Below are positions 23,555 through 35,265 of a stretch of DNA of 64,000 nucleotides, in pieces. Below the pieces are notes generated by a model. It worked only from the letters and a program-made list of their open reading frames with translations, was not told the DNA's origin and did no database searches. Within the stretch, counting starts at the first letter, position 1. Each line of letters opens with the position of its first letter. Both the position numbers and the translations under genes were made by a program. Source of the DNA: Monilinia fructicola (Eukaryota; Ascomycota; Leotiomycetes; Helotiales; Sclerotiniaceae); contig VICG01000004.1 of the NCBI GenBank assembly GCA_008692225.1, forward strand, positions 868,501 through 932,500, in the 5' to 3' direction.

Positions 23555-25024
23555 ATGAGTGACGCTCAGGCAAACGAGGCCGAGAAGAATATTGAGATTT
23601 GGAAGGTGAAAAAATTGATTAAACGTCTCGAAGCTGCGCGTGGAAATGGAACCTCCATGATTTCTCTCATTATTCGTAAGGAGTCATCTCTATCTGTTCT
23701 CTATCTGTTCTAACATGTTATCCAGCGCCCAAGGATCAAGTCTCTCGTGCGGCGAAGATGTTGGCAGAAGAATACGTATGTTCTCTCTCTTCTTGACGTT
23801 TGCCTTGTTACATACTGACTCGAGGTTGGATATACAGGGTACCGCATCAAACATCAAGTCTCGTGTGAATCGTCAATCCGTTCTTTCCGCCATCACTTCT
23901 ACTCAACAAAGACTGAAGTTGTACAACAAAGTTCCACCCAATGGCTTGGTCGTATACTGTGGTGAAATTTTGACATCAGAAGGAAAAGAAAGGAAGGTCA
24001 ATATCGATTTCGAGCCCTTCAAGCCTATCAACACATCTCTCTACCTTTGCGACAACAAATTTCACACAGAAGCTCTCGCTGAATTGTTGGAATCCGACCA
24101 AAAGTTCGGTTTCATCATCATGGATGGTAACGGTGCACTCTTCGGTACGTTGAGTGGAAACACCAGAGATATTGTCCACAAGTTTTCCGTCGATTTGCCA
24201 AAGAAGCACGGTCGTGGTGGTCAATCTGCTCTTCGTTTCGCGCGTCTTCGTGAGGAGAAGCGTCACAACTACGTCCGAAAGGTTGCCGAATTAGCGGTGC
24301 AGAACTTCATCACAGCGGATAAGGTCAACGTAGCTGGTCTTATCTTGGCCGGTTCTGCCGATTTCAAGAACGATCTCAACCAATCTGATTTGTTTGACAA
24401 TCGCTTGGCCACGAAGGTTATCAAGGTTGTCGATGTTTCTTATGGTGGTGAGAATGGATTCAACCAGGCTATCGAGCTTTCAGCAGAGACACTTAGCAAT
24501 GTCAAATTCATTCAGGAGAAGAAGCTCATCGGAAAGTACTTCGAGGAGATCAGTCAAGACACAGGGCGGGTCTGTTATGGTGTTGAGGATACTCTAAAGG
24601 CTCTAGAGCTTGGTGCTGTCGAAGTTCTGATTGTTTTTGAAAACCTCGAGATCAACCGATGGGTTTTGAAGGACAGCAATGGCGCTCAAACAATTCTCCA
24701 CACTACTAAGCAATCCGAAGCAGCAAACCGAGAACAATTCATGGACAGGGAGACTGGCCAAGAGATGGAAGTTGTCTCTTCAGAATCGTTCTTAGAATGG
24801 ATCGCCGAGAAGTATAGGGATTTTGGTACAACGCTGGAGTTTGTCTCCGACAGATCTAGTGAGGGCAACCAATTCGTTAAGGGCTTCGGTGGTATTGGTG
24901 GCCTCTTGCGCTACAAGGTCAACTTTGAGCAGTTGGCCGAAGTTGATGACGATGATGACTACTATGACGGTATGTTACAACTACTTGACAGACAACTTTT
25001 CAGAAGCTAATGAATGTAGATTGA
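23555..25024 (+). CDS. SUP45: Translation termination factor eRF1 (Sup45)
   Basis: Class I release factor: recognises all three stop codons in the ribosomal A site and triggers peptide release with eRF3. Exons 23555-23675, 23726-23775, 23838-24969, 25020-25024 give 1308 nt, 435 aa. Key motifs: TASNIKS (stop-codon recognition), YLCDNKF (the YxCxxxF stop-recognition motif), [14 protein letters not shown] (GGQ, peptidyl-tRNA hydrolysis), and an acidic C-terminus DDDDDYYDD. The frame is intact. The final coding exon supplies only AT-TGA, so the stop lies within 5 nt of the last splice junction. In-frame codons continue for 62 triplets after the TGA. Start ATG in [20 protein letters not shown] matches family N-termini. 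Confidence 0.97.
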
Positions 25025-25213
25025 CAGTTTGATGCCCTCGCATTGGGCGAGGAGCCAACTCCAGTCGAACCGTCGAGCCAAATTCTGTCACACCGCCCTC
25101 GTGCCGTGCAACAGACGACCCCAGCGCAGCCGGCCTCAGCTGGCTCGAGACTAAGAGGGAACTCAGGAAACACCCGTCCTAGCCCTCTCCGGTCCGTCAT
25201 GACGGCTTCTTGA
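25025..25213 (+). other. In-frame open extension after the eRF1 UGA
   Basis: Directly after TGA (25022-25024), 62 sense codons follow in the same frame before TGA at 25211-25213. The peptide begins QFDALALGEEPTPVEPSSQ and ends RPSPLRSVMTAS. It is rich in Pro, Ser, Ala and Gln. The DNA is visibly more GC-rich than the AT-rich sequence that begins right after the second stop. Stop context is GAT TGA CAG TTT. It may be readthrough-coded, the remnant of a longer ancestral tail, or chance. Confidence 0.35.
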
Positions 25214-25938
25214 GTTGGAGAAAACCATATCTCAGGTATATGATCATTGATTGTTTCTTCTGGACACTTTCTAATAATCCTTTCCAGACCATATGAATCC
25301 TTGAAAACAAGGCGATACCCTCATGTTTCTCATGTGTGTTAAGATCGAGGAAAGATTGCGTTTTGGCAGAATTGCTTGCTATCAAAATGTATAGAGTATC
25401 TGAAGTTCAGTATAATGGGTCAACGATGGATAGATCAAATTGCCTGAACTCAAAATATCAGACAGCTTTTATACTCAAGTTTGATGCTTCGTGTTGTGTT
25501 CCCCAATATTGTGAAGCTATATGCCGATGAGATTGTCAAGAATTCCTCTGAATATCTACCTTTAATTCTCACGATTAGGAAAGGCTAGCAAACAAGACCA
25601 TGTACAAATCAATCATATTCCTTCAAATTACCTTGTTCAATGCTCGCCGGATCCGAAGACTTGACATTAGCAACCGCGGAAATCGTGCCAAGGTGGGGTT
25701 CCCATGTTTACAGTAGCGGGGTCAGCTGGCAATGGCAGCAAAATAAATATTAAAGATTTCCCTCACCTTCTCGAGAAGTCGTCACAAAACTTTCCCCCAA
25801 CAATATGACCGTATGAGTGATACGCGAGTCTTTCCGATATGCAGTGAACCCAATAAATTTTTGAATACCGGAGTTATAGAGTCTTTACCGATCCACCACA
25901 ACATCAACACTGGACCGAGAAGGAAGACAAGTTGAACG
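25214..25938. other. eRF1-PHA2 intergenic
   Basis: About 725 bp between two genes on the same strand. It should hold the eRF1 3' end and the PHA2 promoter. No TGASTCA site was seen here and no gene. Confidence 0.45.
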
Positions 25939-27080
25939 ATGCAGTCCAAAACCAACTCCTCTAGCACACCTGCTATCTCTTTCCTTGGACCAGTTTCCTC
26001 TTATACTCATCAGGTATTTGACCTTCGTTTAATCAAGTGTCCAGCGCCCTTCAATTGTCAACATTATGAGCAATATGCAATTCCCATAGGACTAACAGAT
26101 GACTGTCACCCCAGGCCGCTCTTGGATGCTTCGATAAAGAGAAATACGATTATCAACCAGCCATTAGCATTCCAGGTATTGCAATCTCCAACCTCTCACT
26201 TAAAATTTACTAATGCTACATAGATGTTTTTGAAGCTGTTCAATCCGGCCAGGCGGAGTTAGGTGTTGTACCATTCGAGAATTCTACGAATGGAGCTGTG
26301 ATATTTACCCTTGAACTCCTCGCAGATCGTCATTCTCTATACAAAGATGTTACAATATGTGGTGAAGCCTATCTTGATGTTAGTCACTGTTTGTTAGGTT
26401 ATGTTTCGCCAGCAGATTCTCCAGTAATGTCTGGCACTTGTACTCCAACTACCTCGAAACCTTCTCCAGTCAAGCCAAAGACAACACCACGATCTAGTCT
26501 CAAATCACATCCAACGAATTTATACACACCCGCAAGCATACGGCCAATGCGAAGCATTTCTCGGAACATACTTGAAGGGTGTTGAAAGACTAGACGTCAG
26601 TTCGACAAGCAAAGCGGCCCGAAATTGTGAAAGGAGACAAAACAGGTACAAGCGCAGCAATCGCAAGTTCACTCGCAGCGGATATTCACGGATTGGATAT
26701 TCTTGCAAAAGGGATCGAGGATCGCGAGGACAATACCACTAGATTTCTCATTTTGCGCAAAGGCGTGGATACATCTGCTACGAAGGTCAATGTTGCTGCT
26801 AAGTCCATGATTACTTTCACCGTTGATCACCGCACACCAGGCGCACTTGCAGATGTGCTGGATTGCTTTCAGGAGATACCAAGTCAATCTGACAAGTATT
26901 AATAGCCGTCCCACGAAAGTAATTCCTTTCCAATACATCTTCTTCGTCGAGTTCGAGGGAAGTAAGCTGAGTGATCCAGAGGGGAAAATCGCCGGGGCAT
27001 TAGAAAATCTCGACAAATACACACAAGATTGGCGTTGGTTTGGGAGTTGGGAGGATAAACTTGTGGGTAGACACATATAA
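25939..27080 (+). CDS. PHA2: Prephenate dehydratase (three frame breaks)
   Basis: Converts prephenate to phenylpyruvate, the last specific step toward phenylalanine. Exons 25939-26013, 26115-26175, 26224-27080. Start MQSKTNSSSTPAISFLGPVSSYTHQ, then GELGVVPFENS-type sequence (AELGVVPFENSTNGAV), PQAYGQCEAFL, the TRF catalytic motif in EDREDNTTRFLILRKG, and a C-terminal ACT domain (FTVDHRTPGALADVLDCF...NLTSINSRPTK...YIFFVEFEG), expected to bind phenylalanine. The frame changes at 26529-26531 (CCC; or a lost AC unit), 26618-26620 (CCC) and 26867-26869 (TTT); each is repaired by removing one base. No nonsense substitutions otherwise, so sequence error is favoured over loss of phenylalanine synthesis. 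Confidence 0.9.
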
Positions 27081-27312
27081 ATCATGATGAATGTCAATGA
27101 GCATGCATACCTAGGCAGGGGAAATTTTAGAGAAACATCTGCCGTTATCGAATTCTTATCGATAAGAATGACGCTTTTCTTGGCATTCAGAATGCGGGCT
27201 TTTTCAAAACTTCTTTTACATGTGCCGAGCAGGACCTTCTTTCGTCTTTCATGCACTTCCATCCATCATATCATACCTACCTCATGATGACGAATTTATG
27301 ACATTCTAGCAG

Positions 27313-28607
27313 ATGTTTCCTAAATTGAGTTCGGCGAGGTTATTAAATTTCTTTAATACTCGACCATATAGTCTTGATGCCATCAGCCGCTCCTTAATCC
27401 CATCATCAAATAATCTAAAGGCTCCTACACAGGCATTTCTCCAGAAAGAATTAACTTCACGCCAACCCAACATTATATATGATTATTTGTCGCCAACTCC
27501 TTCTCATCTTTTGAATATATCTCTTGCAGACTTTCTCCCACCTTCTTGCTACGCTCCCAATTTCAGATTCCCAGACTTTACTCTTCCGAACTCTTCCATA
27601 CAGGGACGAGATGAGTGCAGCCACACGTTGCTTCTTCCTCAGTCACACCATCTAGTTTATTTCCCTACGCAAATTTCAGACAATGCGCTGTTATCTGATG
27701 GTACAGATCCTTTGCAGTCCCCAGGATTGCCATTTGTGCGCCGCATGTGGTCAGGCGGATCCGTTGTTTTCAACACTAAGAGCGGGGAGCAGCTTTGCCT
27801 TAACAACATCCGAGCCGCTTGTGTAGAACGAATCGCGGATGTTTCGATCAAAGGGAATGAGGGTGACGAGAAAGTTTTTGTAAACATCGAGAGACGGGTT
27901 GGCCTTGCTGATACAGGAGATGACCCGCAAATGAGTTCGGAGGAGAGCGGGCGCAATCGCTTCTAAAAACGTCCTCTGTAAGTGATCAAAACTATATGGC
28001 TGATCAACGATTATTACGAAAGTATCTTGTCGATAAGAATGACAACATCGGACAAGCGTCCTTGGTTGAAATGAGGAATATTGTTTTCATGCGAGAGAAG
28101 GACACAAAAACTGCCAAAGAGGACCGCTCCAGGCCCCAAAAAATCTTGAGGCGTAAGCTATCTCCGCCCTGTTGTCCGAAGATATTGTACTCTCATTAAC
28201 CACATCTATAGCTACGCGCAAACCAGATTTTGATGTGCGGATAACACCCTCGCAATCACTTTTATTTAGATTTTCGGCTCTGACTTTCAATGCTCACGCG
28301 ATTCATCTTGATCCTCAATATTGTCGGGAGGTTGAGGGACACAAGGATTTACTGCTTCATGGGCCCCTCTCATTGGTTTTCATGATTTCCGTCTTGCGAT
28401 CACAAACTGCGACCTGGAGAAATGATAAAAAGATTCGATTACAGAAACTTGGCTCCACTTTACGCAAATGAAGAGTTGAGAGTTTGTGTGGGGAAGAAGG
28501 CCGACAAGAATAACAAATACGAAGTGTGGATTGAGGGAAAGGAAGGCGGATATGCCGTCAAGGGGTCTGCGGTTGTTGGGCCCCTTGATAATGGACAACA
28601 AGGCTGA
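27313..28607 (+). CDS. HTD2: Mitochondrial 3-hydroxyacyl-thioester dehydratase (Htd2-like), frame breaks
   Basis: Hot-dog-fold dehydratase of mitochondrial type II fatty-acid synthesis (lipoate precursor supply). Exons about 27313-28152 and 28212-28607. N-terminus MFPKLSSARLLNFFNTRPYS looks like a presequence; the middle has FVRRMWSGGSVVF; the hot-dog catalytic helix reads FNAHAIHLDPQYCREVEGH followed by LLLHGPLSLVFM; it ends KRFDYRNLAPLYANEELRV. Frame changes at 27924-27926 (a C appears missing) and 28413-28415 (one base extra, before GEMIKRFDYR). It lies 233 bp downstream of PHA2 on the same strand. Enzyme family assignment is firm; in vivo substrate is inferred from family. Confidence 0.8.
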
Positions 28608-29792
28608 ACAGCGAACACATCCTAGAGGCCTTAATCTCTCAAAAGTATTCTCCGACGTTTGAGGAAAAGTACGGAAGTCAAGCAAGCCACTTTCGTAGTA
28701 TTATGCAAATCTGAAGAAAATCTAATGATGGAAATGATATAATTTGGTAGATGTTTTGGAAAGATGGAACGAAACCAAGATGATCGCTTTCGTCCCTGAC
28801 ACTACAGTAAGGTACCGAAAACAGATGTGTACAGCACGATCCTTTAGATGAAGCTGCAGGAAAGCCCAAGTCTTTTTTTAAGATTTTCTGACACGATTCA
28901 CAGAATTATAAGCAAGCGCAGTACAGTATCAATACTATTTATTATACTAGGTAGCTTTCTATACCTACCTGGGTAAGAATGGGTGAACGGATGGATGAAT
29001 GGATGGAGGAATGAAGAAAGCGATGCAGAGTAACAAAGTTTTGCTCGTATCTCGGGAAGGCCTTTAATGATTGCACCAAAAAATAGTTGGTAGAGAGTAT
29101 CGTACGACCCACCTGGACAGTTTATGTTGGCGCCTTTTTACATGGTTATTTATATAAACATTGCTCATCGCCAACCAAATTACCCAGGGGGAATTACCTG
29201 AATATCTGTTATCTGTTATAGGTTAAAAATACCCAGCATTTGGATATCCATGGATTTTTTGTGGTACACGCTCAGTAAGTCCAGGTACGGAGTACTGTGC
29301 TTATGAAACCCACCTCATGGATATGTGAGAGTAAAATGATAAAGTCGAAAGCATTCTTATTAGTTGAATTCACGGATACGAATTAGTAACAGCTGGAGGT
29401 GGTAAGTAGATACTTCCAAGTTATTAGGTATATATGTATGTAGGTATGTAGGTAGGTAGGTAGGTTGGGAGTTGGTAGATTGATATATATCTATCTATAT
29501 ATCTATCTATCTGTATATATCTATAATGTATATATCTGTACATATCTATATATATCTACAAAGTATATACATCTACCTACGTATTTATTCCCGTCACCTA
29601 GTGTCTATCTGCATGCATACCTAGGTAACCGGTTCATCATTTATACTACCTTATTAGGTACCTTCCTAGTACCTCCAGCTACCTACTTACTTACCAGCCT
29701 ACCTGCCTAGTTAGATCATACATACCATACATAGATCGATCGATGATCATATTATTGCCCTTCACCCGCAATAAGAACCAGTCAGTCAAAGC

Positions 29793-29826
29793 ATCCATCC
29801 ATCCATCCATCCATCCATCCATCCAT
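29793..29826. repeat. (CATC)n microsatellite
   Basis: Eight perfect or near-perfect CATC units, followed by a C-rich run and CACTCATC-like repeats up to about 29920. Confidence 0.85.
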
Positions 29827-30167
29827 TCATTACACACCCCCCTTCTCCCTCTCTCCCTCCCCCCCCCAACCACTCATCACTCACTCACTCATCACTCATC
29901 ATTCATCATTTATCACCCTTTGCACATAATACCGACCTAGTAGGTAATGTAATCACTGAACCCAGACCACCCAGACTTCTGCCAAGCGAAAGTCTCAATA
30001 CTAATAAGTCTCAATTTATCAACTTAAACGGTAACGGTAACGGTATTTTTCTACGACACAAGACAAGAATCAGATGTCTTTTTTTATATTTTAGGAAGTA
30101 TATGTTTATATTGTTATTTTTAGAATATTCAAATATTAAACGTAGATATCCATGGATGTAAATGGAA

Positions 30168-30560
30168 TATTAAAATAAGTATTAAAAATAGGTATAAAAT
30201 AAGTATAAAATAGGTATTAAAATAAGTATTAAAATAAGTATTAAAAATAAGTATTAAAATAAGTATAAAATAAGTATCAAAATAAGTATCAAAATAAGTA
30301 TCAAAATAAGTATTAAAATAAGTATTAGTATTAAAATAAGTATTAAAGTAAATATTAAAGTAAAGAATAAAGTAAAGAATAAAGTAAAGAATAAAGTAAT
30401 TAAATATTAAAATAAAATAATCTAACTCGAGTAATAAAATACTACAAAAAATATTAGAAAATCTATCTAAAAAATATCTAAATAAATATCTAAATAAATA
30501 TCTAAATATAAATATCTAAATAAATATCTAAATAATATCTAAATAAATACCTGGATAAAT
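30168..30560. repeat. A+T minisatellite, unit about TATTAAAATAAG
   Basis: Many degenerate copies of an 11-13 bp unit (tattaaaataag, tataaaataag, tatcaaaataag), shifting at about 30360 to aaagtaaagaat and after 30475 to aaatatctaaat. The strand is strongly A-biased. It lies upstream of the LRR gene. Confidence 0.8.
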
Positions 30561-31079
30561 ATTAAAAGAAAATAAAACAATTAGTTAATGTTATTATAAT
30601 GAATCAATCTTTAATTCTTAATATAAATCCAATTATTAATAATTCTCCCCTCACCAAAGTAGCCATCCGTTTTTGGTTCTTTTCGTTATCATACCTACTA
30701 ACCTGCAATTCTTAAGTCGATCAATTTATTCCAAGCTCAATTTCTAGTCCTTAACTTTAATTAATTCACTGCAAACAGTCCTCCTACGTACAATTATTTT
30801 CTTATTCATAACTTCTCTTCAATCGTCTTTTAATTTCACTTTATACACTCGTTTTGTTTTTTCTCAATTCCGGATTGATTCATCAAATGCTTACCCAACA
30901 TATCTCAATACCTTTGCAGCTATTATAGCTCGATCCGGCGAAATTTCCTACCACGGCTCATACTACTTTAAATCCTCAATTTCTGCCGCATGAATGTCCC
31001 TGAAGAACCTGGGTATTCATATTTGGCTTTGCAGGTCAGCTTAGCAGGAGATTGGTCGGTAAAGAGCAAAGTTATGAGA

Positions 31080-34000
31080 TGGCGCCCAAAGAATCTCGAA
31101 GGAAGAGCTTAAGTCTCTTTCCAGAGCATCGTTTTTCAAACCTGGCGCATATAAATACAGATGTCAATAATGGCAGCACCGGCGAAAAGGAGCAGAAGGA
31201 CAAGAAGAAGCCGGGGAAGAGGACCTCATTATTTAGCGGTCTGGCAGCACCTACGACCCATACCGATGTTGATAATGGAAGCAACAATCCCGTCAAGTCC
31301 GACGCCCATTCGCCAAAACTGCGACCTCGCACGCTGGCCTTTCAAAAGGCAGACCAACCTCAATCTTTGGTTCCTTAGGGAGAAGATCTATGACAGATGT
31401 AGACGAGGAAAGGGAGGTTACGGGCACGACTCCTGAATCTCCCGAAGAGGAATACCACTATCTTGCGCTGGTATTATCAATGCGAGTAGTGCTGTTTCGA
31501 TACTTCACCATGGAGAAGTTCAGACGACTAGCTCGATGTTCAGAAAGAAGAAGGAATACCTCGTTCTGACGGATACACACTTAACACGGTTTAAGAGCAT
31601 GGCTCGAGCGATAGAGGCATTTCCTCACATACAACCAGCGCACTTGCGACAATCACATCGTCAATCATCCACTGCATCGATAGGATCGTTACAAGAAGTC
31701 CAATCTCAAGCTTCACATACATCGGTGGAGGGTGAAAATAGGATTCCTTTGGGTCAAATCGTTACAGTATATAAGATGGAGGATGGCGACCATTTTTTAC
31801 AACGGAGGTCGTGTTTTTAGACGAGGATTACCATGGAGTAGGAATCCATTCAGCTTATGCTGCATGATCCAAAGGAGGCAGATCTATGGTCGACTTCAAT
31901 AAGAGCCGCTGCACAGAAAGCTAGACTTATGATGCCGGAACCATACCCGGAACGTGTTGTCCGTTATCTTGTTCAAAACTTGGAGGGAGTCGATGACTAT
32001 GATTCGAATCATTTTCAGGTGTTTCGGGTTGTCAAACGAGCTCCATTGGCAAAGAGTGCACGATCTTCTTCAGACGACCTTCAAAAACTTGGGTCATCGG
32101 TGTTCTACATGGTTATTGGTATAAACCGCTTGCATTTGATACCATTGCCCGATTTCAACCTGCCTTCTGGCACCGCTTTCCATTCAAAATCGAGTCGAAA
32201 TACCTATGGTCTCGTATCCCTGGTTGCAATGAATGTACAGTATTCTGATGATCGGTTTTGAGCTTGCATTCAGGTGAGTTTATATCTCTTAGCACATTTT
32301 GTATTCGCGCCCCATGCATTGTTACCAGTGTGTTGTATGAGAATCTTATATTTGATATTTTGACGCTCGCTAGTAGCGCTGTCTTTAATCAGTATGGCAT
32401 TCCAAATCGAACAATAATTGAGAACAATTTCGAGTGCTATTGTACGAAACTTCTATGTGCTTGCATTTGTTTGCATAGCCCTCGCAGCCAAGACTGTGTA
32501 TATTTCCAACAACTATGACTGCAGATACTAATACTAGCATAGAACACCACTTCAACAAGTTAACATGCTCGAGTTGGCAGCCTCAGCTACACACGATATT
32601 GCTGTAGTCATCTTTCAAGCAATACAATATCTCAAGCCAGCATGGCTAGACTACAACTTCACATTCAACGGGCCTCGACGCCTGTTGGAATCTGGTGATA
32701 TCCCTCTAGTCCATGAAGAAGAGGAATATGGATGTTTTGATAGAAACTCTTGTTGCTTATTGCATGGCCTACAATGTAAGGTCTTGCTTGCTTATCAGTG
32801 AATTTACCCTAACTGACGTATTTAGTGCAAACCCCGTGAACATCAAATATGCAGTAGATTGGAACGTTGAAGATGCTCCTGAATTCCGGTTATACCCTCC
32901 TGCCATGACGGCTAAATACACGATTTACGAACTGCTCGCTATCTTTAGGTCCTTACGATATAACGAATCTTTTCGTTCGATTTCTTTCGCGGATATTGAT
33001 CTTCATTGTATGCATGGTATTGTGGATAGCTACGGCATAGATCATGTCGCATGGACTACTAGATTAGGTATTGCGGTAGATACGTACTTCACTATGAAGC
33101 CACAGGACGGATCGCTTCTATACCAAGAGGTGCAAGCACTTGCTTTGAAGTCACTACAGCTTCGCAAAGTAGATTTTAGCAACACCCTTCCCAGAAGAAG
33201 GCCGAAGGATACTTTTGATGATGAAGGCGGTGTTCTCCAGAAAGATCCAGGTTGCGAAATTTACTGCAGCATTAATGCCTTTGTGCCGCGCTCAGCTGAC
33301 CGATGTTAATTGGATTGTCCTAAACGGTATCGAGTTGGGAGAAACAGATCTTGATGCTATGATCCCTGCACTAAACAATTCAAAGGCTGCAATCCGGGCA
33401 ATTGAGTGCTCACGTTGTGGGCTGAGTGATCGGGGGATAATGCAAACTTCTAACGCATCTAGAGCGACAAAATCAAACACTAGAATGCATCAATATATCT
33501 AACAACCCAGGAAGAATTCTCCTTGAGCGATTTCAAGTATCAATGAGTCGCTTTTCGCACGTTCGTAAGCTCGATTTATCAATGATAACTCGTACTTCAG
33601 GCGACCAGCCACTTTTTGTCCCTGAAGTTATGCTCTCCTGGAAATTAGAGGAATTAATTCTGAATGGCATTCCTGTAAGTTTCTGTTTCCCCAATTCTCG
33701 GGCGCCAGGCTAACTTGAAAGGTAAACGATCAAACCCTGGATACGATTTCTGCCTACCTCGCGAGTGACATGTCGCACGGACTTCGCATATTACAGATGG
33801 ACCAGTGTAATCTGAGCGGATCGCATGTCGCTCTCCTCATGAGAGCTATGACTCGAGTGGCCGGTGAGCCTCGTGACATGGAACTTCACGTAAGTGCCAA
33901 TCGACTCGAGAAGGGGATAAGTGATTTCGTGAAAGCCATTCAAGAAAACTACACTCCAACCAAACTCGTGGTTCGGATGATCGAATTTACGAAAGAAGAG

Positions 34001-35265
34001 CATTTTCAAACGGTTATTAGAAGCATTGCGCACCAACACAACGATTCAGGTTCTGGATATTTCAAAAGCATCACTTCCATACGATGCAAGCCCGGAGACG
34101 TGTGAAACCATGCAGAGGGTCTTCGCCGAGAACACCACACTCGAGGACTTGGATATATCCGGGGAGCAAGCACATCTTGAGGTTACCCGCTTTGGAATCG
34201 GCTTAAATCAAGCATTGACTGGTCTTAAAAAGAACAACACTTTGAAGTCTCTTCGCATAGAATACCAAAACTTAGGTCTTGAAGGGGCGAACACACTTTC
34301 CTCTGTCTTGGAAGAGAACAGAGGTCTTACGCATATTTTTTGCGAACACAACGATATCAACCTTCAAGGATTCACGATACTTGTTAATGCGATTGCGAGG
34401 AACCACACCGTCCTTGAAGTGCCATACATGCAAGACGATCAAGATATCGCTATGAAACGGATGAGCGCTAGCATGAGGGATTCACGCCGCGCCATTAGCG
34501 CCGCAAGCCGTGAAAACCATCACGTTAAGAGTTCAGTTAAGCGGACACTGAAAAATTTTGGTGTTGGGGTTGAGAAGCCTGTGAAACAAGAATTGACTCC
34601 TCAAGATGTCGATCAAGTGGTAAAGGTATTGGCAAAGAAATGGAATACAGAGATTGGGAGGTTGTCAATGTTCTTGGAAAGAAACAGAAATATCGCGATG
34701 GGCGTAGAGGGTTATGATCCAGCCGAGGTTCTAGGGGAACATGCGATGCGTCCTACGACCGCCATGAGTGACCGGGGAATCTTAGAGCAGGTTTTGAGCA
34801 ACACCACGCCACAGGCTGAACTAGGAGCCCATGTCGAGATCACCAATGATAGATTCTCTGGTATGACGCCCCTTGCGGAAGTACTCAATCCGGTGGAGAT
34901 GATGGAGAACGAGAAGCCGATGGTTGAGCAAAACAACATCCAGTTCAAACGCATATCTTACAAACGCAGCAAAGATGGAGGCCTATTACCTGATTTGGGA
35001 CCCCTAGGCAATGAAAAGATGTTTGATGTTGAGGAGGCCGATGATATCCCACTCAAACCAAAACGCATTTCTTACAAACGCAGCAAAGATGGAGGCTTAT
35101 TACCTGATTTGGGACCCCTAGGCAATGACAATATTTTTGAGTTTGAAAGAGCCCAACGATATCCAAGTCAAACCAAAACGCATCTCATACAAACGAAGTA
35201 CGGACGGAGGCTTATTGCCAGACCTGGGATCTTTAGGCAATGAAAAGATGTTTTGGGTTGGATAG
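31080..35265 (+). CDS. Large PH-like plus leucine-rich-repeat protein (CARMIL-like layout), many frame breaks
   Basis: Start MAPKESRRKSLSLFPE; basic Ser-rich N-terminus; PH-like region about 31530-32270 (FRKKKEYLVLTDTHLTRFKS ... VVFLDEDYHGVG ... QLMLHDPKEADLWSTSI); LRR array about 32560-34440 (LECINISNN, VRKLDLSM, LEELILNGI, LEDLDISG, NTLKSLRIEY); charged tail; then three 38-aa repeats (KRISYKRSKDGGLLPDLG). First intron 32274-32542. PH plus LRR order resembles CARMIL actin regulators, but no capping-protein motif was seen, so function is open. Frame changes near 31340, 31470, 31795, 31843, 32257, 32727, 32833, 33261, 33445, 34021 and 35153 sit mostly in 2-6 base runs and are mainly +1. The protein stays conserved-looking between them, so these are probably sequence errors. 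Confidence 0.75.
34945..35250 (+). repeat. Tandem 114-bp coding minisatellite, 3 copies
   Basis: Three copies of a unit encoding KRISYKRSKDGGLLPDLG plus (P/S)LGNEKMF and a variable acidic linker, starting near 34947, 35061 and 35177. The third is reached through the suspected extra C at 35152-35154. Copies 1 and 2 are nearly identical at DNA level; copy 3 is diverged. Confidence 0.85.

Larger units (their letters stand above)
28608..31079. other. Repeat-rich intergenic region and probable LRR-gene leader
   Basis: About 2.5 kb without a supported gene. It contains TATC/TAGG-type microsatellites (29430-29560), a CATC tract (29793-29826), three ggtaac units (about 30030-30048) and an almost pure A+T minisatellite (30168-30560). 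One copy of TACGGAGTA is at 29286-29294. The last 500 bp are pyrimidine-rich and probably leader of the LRR gene. Confidence 0.5.

Noticed and set aside
25000..25200. Minus-strand ORF over the eRF1 3' end
   Set aside because: Composition is Cys/Gly/Arg-rich, without features; the plus-strand frame continuing from eRF1 is the better explanation.
26525..26535. Programmed frameshifting in PHA2
   Set aside because: No slippery heptamer or downstream structure recognised, and three separate breaks in one gene match the local error pattern.
29465..29940. Tyr/Ile/His-rich ORFs
   Set aside because: Translations of TATC, TACA and CATC microsatellites.
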